Notes under the pieces: model-generated
The model's input: the letters and a program-made list of their open reading frames with translations, nothing else
Database searches by the model: none
Told to the model about the DNA's origin: nothing
Made by a program: the position numbers and the translations under genes
From: JBDKGD01 sp964513095
Lineage (GTDB): Bacteria > Patescibacteriota > Minisyncoccia > UBA6257 > 2-01-FULL-56-20
Assembly: GCA_964513095.1 (NCBI GenBank)
Contig: CAZELH010000007.1
Coordinates: 1 to 28,076 of the forward strand
Reading direction: 5' to 3'
Length of the DNA stretch: 28,076 nt
In this document: positions 16,092-23,106 of the stretch, piece after piece
Position numbering within the stretch: the first letter of the stretch is position 1
Layout: every line of letters starts with the position of its first letter

Positions 16092-16670
16092 CTATCTCTT
16101 AATAATTTCATCAATCAACCCATACTCGCGCGCTTCACTCGAAGACATAAAATAATCACGATCAGTGTCTTTTTCGATACGACTCGCCGATTGACCAGTA
16201 TGTTTTACCAATATCTGATTCAACCGATCTTTAATCTTCAAGATATGTTCAGCGGCAATTTTTACATCAGTCGCCTGTCCTTCCGCACCACCCATTACTT
16301 GATGGATCATCACTTCAGAGTTTGGCAACGCAAACCGCTTCCCCTTTTTACCCGCCGCCAACAACACCGCGCCCATCGAAGCGGCAATGCCGACGCAGAT
16401 GGTTGAAACGTCTGGTTTTATGTACTGCATAGTGTCATAGATAGCCATTCCCGAGGTAACCGATCCGCCCGGGCTATTAATATAGAGCTTAATTTCTTTC
16501 TTGGGGTCTTCGTGCTCCAAAAAAATCATCTGCGCGATAATACTATTGGCAACAACGTCATCAATTTGACCACCCAAAAAAATGATGCGCTCACGAAGCA
16601 ATCGAGAATAAATATCATATGCTCGCTCTCCAAACTGCGACTTTTCAATAACCGTTGGAATTAAATTCAT
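16092..16670 (-). CDS. clpP: ATP-dependent Clp protease proteolytic subunit
   Basis: The serine peptidase barrel that degrades proteins fed by ClpX/ClpA-type unfoldases. The 192-aa protein has the catalytic triad in place: S98 in GIAASMGA, H123 in MIHQ, and D172 in DTDRDYFMS. The substrate-binding NSPGGSVTSG strand and the oligomer-forming N-terminus (PTVIEKS...RAYDIYSRLL) are typical. Length matches the family, with little or no propeptide. AT-rich TATATA lies five to six bases before the ATG, so it may be leaderless. No clpX is in the window. Confidence 0.96.
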   Translation of the reverse strand: MNLIPTVIEKSQFGERAYDIYSRLLRERIIFLGGQIDDVVANSIIAQMIFLEHEDPKKEIKLYINSPGGSVTSGMAIYDTMQYIKPDVSTICVGIAASMGAVLLAAGKKGKRFALPNSEVMIHQVMGGAEGQATDVKIAAEHILKIKDRLNQILVKHTGQSASRIEKDTDRDYFMSSSEAREYGLIDEIIKR

Positions 16671-16750
16671 TTTTTTATATATGTATTACTTCAACCTTTT
16701 ATTTCTGTATATAACCCGCCAAATCGCTAACCCAACAACTCGTTAACCGT

Positions 16751-16769
16751 AAATAAGCGTAGCTTATTT
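16751..16769 (-). repeat. Hairpin across the stop codon of the pyrophosphatase gene
   Basis: AAATAAGC (16751-16758) and GCTTATTT (16762-16769) form a perfect 8-bp stem with a three-base loop that includes the TAA stop of the pyrophosphatase gene. No T run follows on the minus strand, so it is more likely a transcript-end stabiliser or weak terminator than a standard one. Confidence 0.35.
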
Positions 16770-17294
16770 GCTATACATTTCCTGCGCTCGTTTAATTTCA
16801 GCCCGAGCCTCATCCGCGCCATGCCAGTCCAAGACCTCCACCTTCTTTCCTTGTAAATCTTTGTAGACTTGAAAGAAATGAACGATTTCTTTTAGTAAGT
16901 GCGGATTATATCCTTCCATATCCTTTATCCCTTTGATATGCGCGAATCGTGGGTTAGCAGTTTGGACGGCCAGAACTTTAAAATCCTCCTCTCCCCCATC
17001 AACCATCTTAAGCATCGCGATGGGTCGAGCTTCAACCACACACCCCACAAACACAGGATCACCTCCAATAACCATAATGTCTAAGTGGTCGCCGTCCTCG
17101 CTACGAGTTTCCGGAATAAATCCGTAATCAAGTGGGTAATGCATTGGTGAGTACAACACGCGGTCCAAAGCAAAGACTCCTCGTTTCTCATCGTATTCAT
17201 ATTTATTGTGAGAACCTTTTGGAATTTCAATAACTGCCGTAACTATCTCTGGTGATTTTTCACCGATAGAAAGATGTTCGTATGGGGAATTCAT
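16764..17294 (-). CDS. ppa: Inorganic pyrophosphatase, family I
   Basis: Hydrolyses pyrophosphate to two phosphates, pulling biosynthetic reactions forward. The 176-aa protein shows the family I layout: VIEIPKGSHNKYEYD, the LYSPMHYPLDYGFIPET segment, the metal-binding signature EDGDHLDIM (D67, D69, D72; His where Pro is usual), and VDGGEEDFKVLAV, which supplies further acidic metal ligands. Then KDLQGKKVEVLDW near the end, as in E. coli Ppa. It lies 62 bp after nusA on the same strand and before clpP. The ATG at 17294 has no SD. Confidence 0.94.
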   Translation of the reverse strand: MNSPYEHLSIGEKSPEIVTAVIEIPKGSHNKYEYDEKRGVFALDRVLYSPMHYPLDYGFIPETRSEDGDHLDIMVIGGDPVFVGCVVEARPIAMLKMVDGGEEDFKVLAVQTANPRFAHIKGIKDMEGYNPHLLKEIVHFFQVYKDLQGKKVEVLDWHGADEARAEIKRAQEMYSK

Positions 17295-17356
17295 GGGTTA
17301 AAAATAAAATGATATATATAGTAAGACGTTTTAATAATGAAACGAAACAAACCATC

Positions 17357-18565
17357 TTAAGTCGTCGCCGTTTCGGATTCGTCAGAAGAAACTACTGTTG
17401 GAGTTTCGGCATCAAGAGATACGCCACCTTCTTGAATCTCATCCGGTTTTGCCGCAGAGCGAACATCTATCTTCCATCCAGTAAGCTTGGCGGCGAGTCG
17501 AACATTTTGTCCACCTCGTCCAATAGCAAGACTTAATTGATCATCGTTAACAAACACCCGAGCTTCACGACGAGGTAAAATTTCAACGCTTTCAACCTTC
17601 GCAGGAGACAAAGAATGCCCAATAAAAGTTGCGGGGTCTTCAGCGTACTCTATGATATCTATCTTTTCATTTCCCAATTCATTATTAACCGCCATCACGC
17701 GCGTACCTCGCTGACCAACAAACGCCCCAACTGGGTCAACACCTGGAACAACAGACGAAACTGCGATTTTTGTACGACTCCCCGCTTCTCGAGCAATTGC
17801 CTTTATCTCACAGCTTCCATCAGCGAGCTCAGGAACTTCTAATTCAAAAAGTTTGCGAACAAAGTCGGGGTGTGAACGAGAAAGAATAATGCCAGGTAAT
17901 CGCGTGTCTTCTTGAACGGCCAACACCAAGAAACGCAACCGCTCACCCTGTCGATAGTGTTCACCACGAACAGATTCATTAGCAAACATCAATCCAATAG
18001 TACGGCCTAAATCAACATACACGTGTCCGCGTTCAAATCGTTGAATCTGTCCGGAGACAAGAGTTTGTTCTTTATGCTTCCATTCAGCCAAAATAGAATC
18101 GCGCTCCCCTTCTCGCAATTTTTGCAAAACAACTTGTTTTGCGGTTTGCGCAGCAATGCGACCAAAATCAGAATGTTGCTCGAGCGGGAAAGTAAGATCC
18201 TCACCAACAACAACATCTGGTTTAATTAATTTTGCTTCTGCCAATAAAATGTGACGATCGCTATTATATCGTGGCAACTTTACTTCATCGGTTTCGGATT
18301 CTGGAGTTATCTGTTCTTCGCCATCTTCACCAAACACCGGCATACGCACCGTTGTTTCATCGACAACCGTTTTGACTTGCCAAAAATTAATATCACCGGT
18401 TTTTAAATTCAAATTACATTTCACCACATCTCCGCGATTTCCGTATTCTTTTTTATACGCTGCGGCAATAGATGTTTCAATGGCTTCAATAATGGTATTT
18501 TCCGCGAGTCCTTTTTCTTCCGAAATTTGCTTTATTGCCTTTCCCAAATCTTTAACGTTAAACAT
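17357..18565 (-). CDS. nusA: Transcription elongation/termination factor NusA
   Basis: Binds RNA polymerase and nascent RNA to control pausing, termination and antitermination. In 402 residues it shows the N-terminal polymerase-binding domain (about 1-125, with a Glu/Thr-rich insertion near 80-95), the S1 domain (about 140-205, GQIQRFERGHVYVDLG), KH1 (about 230-300, VPGVDPVGAFVGQRGTRV) and KH2 (about 305-375, VNDDQLSLAIGRGGQNVRLA), then a short acidic tail. The C-terminal acidic repeats of E. coli are absent, as in most bacteria. TTTAAT lies six bases before the ATG, which could give a leaderless mRNA; a stronger TTGACA promoter lies about 150 bp upstream. Confidence 0.95.
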   Translation of the reverse strand: MFNVKDLGKAIKQISEEKGLAENTIIEAIETSIAAAYKKEYGNRGDVVKCNLNLKTGDINFWQVKTVVDETTVRMPVFGEDGEEQITPESETDEVKLPRYNSDRHILLAEAKLIKPDVVVGEDLTFPLEQHSDFGRIAAQTAKQVVLQKLREGERDSILAEWKHKEQTLVSGQIQRFERGHVYVDLGRTIGLMFANESVRGEHYRQGERLRFLVLAVQEDTRLPGIILSRSHPDFVRKLFELEVPELADGSCEIKAIAREAGSRTKIAVSSVVPGVDPVGAFVGQRGTRVMAVNNELGNEKIDIIEYAEDPATFIGHSLSPAKVESVEILPRREARVFVNDDQLSLAIGRGGQNVRLAAKLTGWKIDVRSAAKPDEIQEGGVSLDAETPTVVSSDESETATT

Positions 18566-18715
18566 AAAATTATTAAATTGTTATTTATTTGTAATGACTT
18601 TTATCGAATCGTCTATAATTCGTTTTAATAAACAAATTACAACGAGCACATGGAAACAATATGCCTTAATAATTAAAAAAAGTCAACTGAAAAATACGCG
18701 CTTAAGCAATAAAAA

Positions 18716-18744
18716 ATTAAAAATATTTTTAATAAAATTGTCAA
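18716..18744 (-). promoter_or_regulatory. Strong sigma70-type promoter upstream of nusA
   Basis: On the minus strand TTGACA (18744-18739), a 17-bp spacer and TTTAAT (18721-18716) lie about 150 bp before the nusA ATG. The leader would be about 143 bases, long enough for a regulatory RNA. It contains a second weaker pair (TTGACT, 19 bp, TATTGT). The 339-bp stretch 18566-18904 has no gene beyond this; its right half is AATTC-type spacer repeat. Confidence 0.55.
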
Positions 18745-18814
18745 ATACAAATATGCTTTGATTCTTATCAGTCTCAATTGATTGATACAGATGTCCTTCG
18801 TTACATATCTTTCG

Positions 18815-18895
18815 CATTTCAATTCTATGATATGCGATTCGGATTCTAGGTTGTACGATTCTTAATTCGCAATCCTCCAATTCTCAATTCTTTGT
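18815..18895. repeat. AATTC/GATTC spacer words
   Basis: The spacer reads as degenerate short words (CAATTCTATGATATGCGATTC, then CTTAATTCGCAATCCTCC, CAATTCTCAATTC) like those at 12952, 15990, 25910 and 26015, all in the same orientation. Nothing coding was found. Confidence 0.4.
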
Positions 18896-18904
18896 TCGTA
18901 TTTT

Positions 18905-19375
18905 CTATACATTATCATACCAACGAATTGAAGCGGTCTTATAAACATCCGAAAAGGAAAATGGATTATTTGAAATATAGTGTCCAGAATCAGTTAAAAA
19001 TTTTCGATCGATACAAACCATTACTCCATCAATCCTCCACCCAAATTGGGGCGAGATAAGATCCGGATATTTATTTGCATAAAATTCGCAAATTTTGCGA
19101 ATCTTGGTCATTTTAGAAAAAGTCATATTGTCCTCTGGAACAAGCAGTTGTTTACTGTCGGCAATAAAAGACATAGTTTTGACTTCAACAAAAACTAACG
19201 TGGAATCAGGGGCACGGAAAACAAGATCGATCTCTCCAAATTTTTGAGCAACATTTCTAGCAAGAAAATGAAATTCTCTATCTTCCAAAAATTGCCTCGC
19301 AATCGACTCACCCAAGAAACCAAGACTAACTGGTTTTGATGATGGGGTAAAAGATTTTTTTAAAAAAGAAAACAT
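18905..19375 (-). CDS. YraN-like (UPF0102) putative endonuclease
   Basis: A 156-residue protein matching the UPF0102/YraN pattern: GFLGESIARQFLEDREFHFLARN, then KFGEIDLVFR (E48, D50) and VFVEVKT (E64, K66), the D/E-x(n)-ExK arrangement of the PD-(D/E)XK nuclease fold also seen in archaeal Holliday junction resolvases. The second half (TKIRKICEFYANKYPDLISP, GWRIDGVMVCID) continues the fold. Its cellular role is unknown in general. It is slightly longer than the usual 120 residues, with an N-terminal extension. Its start lies 36 bp from the first palindrome of the 19411-19884 array, so that site could control it. Confidence 0.82.
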   Translation of the reverse strand: MFSFLKKSFTPSSKPVSLGFLGESIARQFLEDREFHFLARNVAQKFGEIDLVFRAPDSTLVFVEVKTMSFIADSKQLLVPEDNMTFSKMTKIRKICEFYANKYPDLISPQFGWRIDGVMVCIDRKFLTDSGHYISNNPFSFSDVYKTASIRWYDNV

Positions 19376-19410
19376 TTCTTATACCTGAATAATACCAGAT
19401 ATACAGAAAA

Positions 19411-19434
19411 ACAATGTTTAGCGCTAAACATTGT
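19411..19434. repeat. Inward palindrome, copy 1 (perfect over 24 bp)
   Basis: The 16-bp core TGTTTAGCGCTAAACA (19415-19430) is extended by ACAA and TTGT into a perfect 24-bp palindrome. It sits 36 bp upstream of the YraN-like gene start. This is the longest of five copies. Confidence 0.85.
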
Positions 19435-19549
19435 TTTTATCATAAATACTTAAAATTGAAGAAAATGATCTTTCTATGGAAATAAATACAATCGGCAACT
19501 AAGAAGTAATCGGCAATTAAGAAAATACTGATTGCGGAGAAATTTGTAT

Positions 19550-19730
19550 TGTTTAGCGCTAAACACGACTGATTACTTTAGATACTAACAAGTACGAATT
19601 TTGAATTAAAATGTTTAGCGCCAAACATTGTTTTTCAATGAAAAATCCAAATAGATCAATAAAAAAAGAATTGTTTAGCGCTAAACATCATTTTCCAAAT
19701 AGTTATGCCCAGATTGTTTAGCGCTAAACA
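19550..19730. repeat. Inward palindromes, copies 2-5
   Basis: TGTTTAGCGCTAAACA occurs at 19550-19565, 19672-19687 and 19715-19730, and with one change (CGCC for CGCT) at 19612-19627. Centre spacings from copy 1 on are 135, 62, 60 and 43 bp. The DNA between copies is AT-rich and not repeated, apart from a shared CATTGTTTTT after copies 1 and 3. With no loop the palindromes are poor RNA hairpins, so protein-binding sites are more likely. Confidence 0.85.
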
Positions 19731-19767
19731 TTTTATATAAAAATAAGCCAGATTTTAGAGATTTTTT

Positions 19768-19884
19768 ATCTTGATAAACAATTTTGTTTATCAAGATAGG
19801 CATGATAAACATCCCGACAAACACATTTGTTTATCAAAAAACATTGAAAATAAAGGGGGATCTACTGATAAACAATTTTGTTTA
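19768..19884. repeat. Outward palindromes, three copies
   Basis: The same 6-mer is used facing outward: TAAACA-ATTT-TGTTTA at 19775-19790 and 19869-19884, and CAAACA-CATT-TGTTTA at 19818-19833 (with a further TAAACA at 19806-19811). All three carry TCA after the right arm. The first extends to 13-bp arms (19768-19797). The 685-bp spacer 19376-20060 holds no gene; its last 170 bp contain TTTACGATT-type words and the -10 of the DksA-like gene. Confidence 0.8.
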
Positions 19885-20048
19885 TCAAAATTTAGGACTG
19901 CGACCGACACTAGGGAAGTAAAGCTTGCTGTTTCCTAAAAACTCTATGGTTTGAAGTTTTTCGCTTTTAAATTCACCGCTATTTTTTGTACTTCACGATT
20001 CATGTTTTACGATTTAAGTTTTAGGTTTCACGCTATACAATATTCCTG

Positions 20049-20054
20049 TATACT
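20049..20054 (+). promoter_or_regulatory. -10 box of the DksA-like gene
   Basis: TATACT is followed by exactly six bases and ATG (20061). TTTCAC 17 bp upstream is a weak -35. The mRNA is predicted to start at the start codon. Confidence 0.5.
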
Positions 20055-20060
20055 ACTTCT

Positions 20061-20387
20061 ATGAATCAAGAAAAAATAGAAGCGTACAAAAAACGCTTAG
20101 AAATGGAGAAAGGGGAGTTGGAAGAAAAAATAAAAGCTCATCAAAAACCAACCAATTTCGGCGATGACGTAGACAGTTACGATGAGGAAAAAAACGAAGC
20201 CGAACAATTTTCAAATGATTTGGCGATAGCGCAAACATTCATCACGCGAGTCAACGAAATCCAGGATGCGCTTGATCGGATAGAAAATAAAACATTTGGA
20301 ATGTGCGCGATGTGCGGAAAAGAAATAGAAGAAGAAGTATTAGAAAAAGATCCTGCACAAACACAGTGTACTGATTGCAAAAAATAA
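20061..20387 (+). CDS. TraR/DksA-type zinc-finger protein
   Basis: A 108-residue protein. An N-terminal coiled coil (about 3-30 and 40-75, with an acidic GDDVDSYDEE turn) is followed by a four-Cys zinc finger with C82, C85, C103 and C106 (CAMC, then CTDC). DksA-type proteins enter the secondary channel of RNA polymerase and, with ppGpp in some bacteria, alter promoter choice. Acidic residues at the turn between helices resemble the DksA tip, but the exact DxxDxA motif is not present. It is shorter than E. coli DksA (151) and closer to the small YocK/TraR group. A bidirectional terminator separates it from comM. Confidence 0.85.
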   Translation: MNQEKIEAYKKRLEMEKGELEEKIKAHQKPTNFGDDVDSYDEEKNEAEQFSNDLAIAQTFITRVNEIQDALDRIENKTFGMCAMCGKEIEEEVLEKDPAQTQCTDCKK

Positions 20388-20392
20388 CAAAT

Positions 20393-20428
20393 AAAAAAAT
20401 ACCCTAAATTTTTAAAGGGTATTTTTTT
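20393..20428 (+). terminator. Intrinsic terminator between the DksA-like gene and comM
   Basis: ATACCCT (20399-20405) pairs with AGGGTAT (20416-20422), flanked by an A run before and a T run after, so it can act on either strand. The comM ATG lies ten bases after the T run, so any comM promoter must overlap the hairpin or comM depends on read-through. Confidence 0.75.
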
Positions 20429-20437
20429 AAAAAATAA

Positions 20438-21985
20438 ATGAACACTGTATCAAAATTATATTCAGCGGAAATTGAGGGAATTTCCGCAAAATGCATTGAG
20501 GTTGAAATCGATCTACATGTTGGGTTGCACACATTTACAATTGTTGGACTTGCCGACAAAGCATTATCAGAAGCGAAAGAACGAGTAAACTCTGCAATAA
20601 AAAATTCTGGGGCAAAACCACCAAATCGAGAAAATAGAAAAATTACCGTAAACCTTGCGCCGGCTGATATTAAAAAAACAGGTTCGCAATATGATCTCGC
20701 AATTGCATTGGGATACTTAATAGCAACCGGACAAACAAAAAAACATAATTTAGAAAAATGCATGATAGTCGGGGAGTTAGCATTAGATGGCGCAATACGA
20801 CCAATAAACGGAGCGGTGAGTATTGCAGAAATGGCGGCGCGAAATAATTTTGAATATCTTTTTATTCCAGAAAAAAATGCACGCGAAGCAAGCGTAATAA
20901 AAAACATTAAAGTAATTCCGATAGAAACGTTAAAAAACGCAATTGAATATTTGGAGGGAAAAAGAGAGATAGATCAATATGTAGCGCACGAGGATAAAAC
21001 AGAAACAAGCACATCAAAACAAGAAACAGATCTTTCGGAAATAAAAGGACAGCTACAAGCAAAACGAGCGCTCATCATCGCGGCGGCTGGCGGACACAAT
21101 CTTTTAATGATTGGACCACCCGGAGTAGGAAAGAGTATGCTTGCGCAGACAATGGCAACAATACTACCAGAGTTAAGCTACGAAGAAGCGATTGAAGTAA
21201 CGAAAATTTATAGCGCAACAACAACACGAACCAATGAAGGATTAATATGGACTCGACCATTTCGCACACCACACCACACCGCTTCACAAGTTGCTATCAT
21301 CGGGGGCGGAAGTAATCCAAAACCGGGAGAAGTAAGCTTAGCGCATCGCGGAGTGTTATTCCTCGATGAACTTCCTGAATTTCAAAAATCAACACTGGAA
21401 AGTTTGCGTCAACCACTTGAAAGTGGCGCTGTTCATGTGGCGCGAGCAAAAGGAACGATCGCATTTCCCGCGCAATTCTGTTTGGTTGCTGCTGCCAATC
21501 CATGTCCGTGCGGATATTATGGAGATGAAGAAAAACAATGTAGATGCACTCCAATAGAAGTAATAAAATATCAAAAAAAGATGTCTGGCCCATTGCTCGA
21601 TCGAATAGATTTACAAGTAAAAGTGCGCAGAGTACCGCTACAACAACTAACTGAAAAAAATGAACCGGGGGAGCAGCCAAAAGAAAACGAGATTGTGAAA
21701 AAATTAATTGAAAAAACCCGTGCAATCCAAAAAGAACGCTTCACCGAAAACAAACTTACCATCTCAACAAACGCTCAAATGTCATCAAAACAAACACAAG
21801 ATTTATCAAACATAGATGATTCCGCGCAAGAATTTTTAAAAACCATACAAAGCCACAATCTCTCACCTCGTAGTTTTTATAGACTTATCAAAACAGCCCG
21901 CACCATTGCCGACCTAGAAGAAAGCAATGAAGTAACAAAAAAACACATTGCCGAAAGCTTCAATTACCGCATAAAAGAACTGTGA
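20438..21985 (+). CDS. comM: ComM/YifB-family AAA+ ATPase
   Basis: The 515-aa protein has the full ComM layout: an N-terminal Lon-protease-like domain (about 1-170, KLYSAEIEGISA... FTIVGLADKALSEAKERV), the Mg-chelatase-type AAA+ core with Walker A GPPGVGKS (226-233), Walker B FLDELPEF (D310), the four-Cys insert CPCGYYGDEEKQCRC, SGPLLDRIDLQV, and the C-terminal helical lid (SPRSFYRLIKTARTIADLE). In naturally competent bacteria ComM is a branch-migration helicase that widens the joined region during transformation. With recA and the YraN-like nuclease nearby, a role in uptake of foreign DNA is plausible. It ends in TGA, showing that TGA is a stop in this genome. Confidence 0.94.
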   Translation: MNTVSKLYSAEIEGISAKCIEVEIDLHVGLHTFTIVGLADKALSEAKERVNSAIKNSGAKPPNRENRKITVNLAPADIKKTGSQYDLAIALGYLIATGQTKKHNLEKCMIVGELALDGAIRPINGAVSIAEMAARNNFEYLFIPEKNAREASVIKNIKVIPIETLKNAIEYLEGKREIDQYVAHEDKTETSTSKQETDLSEIKGQLQAKRALIIAAAGGHNLLMIGPPGVGKSMLAQTMATILPELSYEEAIEVTKIYSATTTRTNEGLIWTRPFRTPHHTASQVAIIGGGSNPKPGEVSLAHRGVLFLDELPEFQKSTLESLRQPLESGAVHVARAKGTIAFPAQFCLVAAANPCPCGYYGDEEKQCRCTPIEVIKYQKKMSGPLLDRIDLQVKVRRVPLQQLTEKNEPGEQPKENEIVKKLIEKTRAIQKERFTENKLTISTNAQMSSKQTQDLSNIDDSAQEFLKTIQSHNLSPRSFYRLIKTARTIADLEESNEVTKKHIAESFNYRIKEL

Positions 21986-22082
21986 GTATCGAAAAAGAGC
22001 AATTACTATCTGCTCTCTTATCTACTGCTCACTCTTTATTTTTTTTGAATCCCTCAATGCTAGTAGGTACTCACTACCACTA

Positions 22083-23105
22083 TTAGTACCGCCCAAATGG
22101 ATTGCGCGCGCCATACACTTCAAATCCAAGCTCACACGCACTCACATTTCCACTTTTCCCAACCATACCAATCGATTGCTGTTTTTTAATAATATCTCCC
22201 ACGGATACAGAAGCACTCTCCAAATGACTGTATCGCGTTTTCGTTCCATTTTGATGTTCAATTAAAACATAGTTTCCGTATCCGTTATTCCACTTATCAG
22301 GCGTCTCGGTAATGGCGGGATCAGGCACAACAACTCCTTCAGCAGAAGCGGTAACAGGTGTTCCGCATACCGCAACAAAATCAACAGCATTATAAAAACC
22401 AATCTCTCCGGTGGTGACACCATCAACTGGTTTTGAAAAATATCCCGATATTATCGGAAGGAGACGATACCCAGCGACTTCATCCGAAACAGGGCTTTTC
22501 TTAACGGTAACAACAGTCAAAGAAAGTTTTTGACCCACAACCAACCCTTTTTTACGAACCGAAGGATTAGATTGATACAAACTAGCGGTTGTAACCCCAA
22601 ATAGCTTAGCAATACGTGCAACAGTGTCTTTTTTCTTTACTATATATGTCTTTTGTTCGGTTACCGTTGAAACAGAGGTGGACAACACCGTACTCCCGCC
22701 AAACGCCCCGTCATCATCAATCAAAGACGCGGGAGTAATAGCGTAAGAAGAATCGGAGGCGGTAAAATCAAACAACGGAACATCCCATTCGGTTGTTTCA
22801 GCAGCAATCACACGATTACCAAGCGTTGCAGGAAGGGAAAAATTAGAAGAATCAGCCCCAGAAAAAGAATGCGCCGGAGAAGCATCAGGTACGACATGCA
22901 CCACAGGGGATATTTCTTGATTTTGAAAAGCAAAAGGCAAAAGAGCGTGCGAAGAAAACGGGTAAAAGCCGTATAAAGAGCTAACATCATATCCCAAAAA
23001 GCCTGACGCTGATATAATAACCCAAACAAGGCACCCTGCGATAAGTGCTGGAAAGAAACGCCTTACAAAAGAGACTACGTAAGATAAAACAAACAATAAA
23101 ACCAT
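22083..23105 (-). CDS. LysM plus degenerate M23/LytM peptidase-like protein
   Basis: A 340-aa cell-envelope protein. An N-terminal membrane helix or signal (about 1-35, LLFVLSYVVSFVRRFFPALIAG) leads to a linker, a LysM peptidoglycan-binding domain (about 152-198, KKKDTVARIAKLFGVTTASL) and a LytM/M23 fold (about 235-340). Metal ligands are largely missing: HxxxD is YNAVD (Y238, D242) and HxH is ELG (325-327); the SHL histidine (H294) stays. It is probably not a hydrolase but may activate another one, as EnvC does in E. coli. The open frame extends 68 codons upstream, but that part is antisense to the helicase gene; the ATG at 23105 is chosen. A single base separates it from the divergent helicase ATG. 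Confidence 0.85.
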   Translation of the reverse strand: MVLLFVLSYVVSFVRRFFPALIAGCLVWVIISASGFLGYDVSSLYGFYPFSSHALLPFAFQNQEISPVVHVVPDASPAHSFSGADSSNFSLPATLGNRVIAAETTEWDVPLFDFTASDSSYAITPASLIDDDGAFGGSTVLSTSVSTVTEQKTYIVKKKDTVARIAKLFGVTTASLYQSNPSVRKKGLVVGQKLSLTVVTVKKSPVSDEVAGYRLLPIISGYFSKPVDGVTTGEIGFYNAVDFVAVCGTPVTASAEGVVVPDPAITETPDKWNNGYGNYVLIEHQNGTKTRYSHLESASVSVGDIIKKQQSIGMVGKSGNVSACELGFEVYGARNPFGRY

Positions 23106-23106
23106 T

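Noticed and set aside
15917..16114. 65-aa minus-strand ORF
   Set aside because: It runs through spacer words and the TCCGCC palindrome and overlaps the end of clpP; no SD.
19411..19884. CRISPR array
   Set aside because: The repeats are 16 bp, perfectly self-complementary, in two classes, with spacings from about 27 to 119 bp between copies and no cas genes; CRISPR repeats are longer and evenly spaced.
19376..20060. Chromosomal replication origin
   Set aside because: AT-rich with repeats, but no TTATCCACA-type DnaA boxes and no dnaA, dnaN or gyr gene nearby. It stays possible only as a variant, so it is not annotated.
21996..22016. Terminator after comM
   Set aside because: AGAGCA/TGCTCT form a short stem with a nine-base loop, but no T run follows directly; too weak to call.
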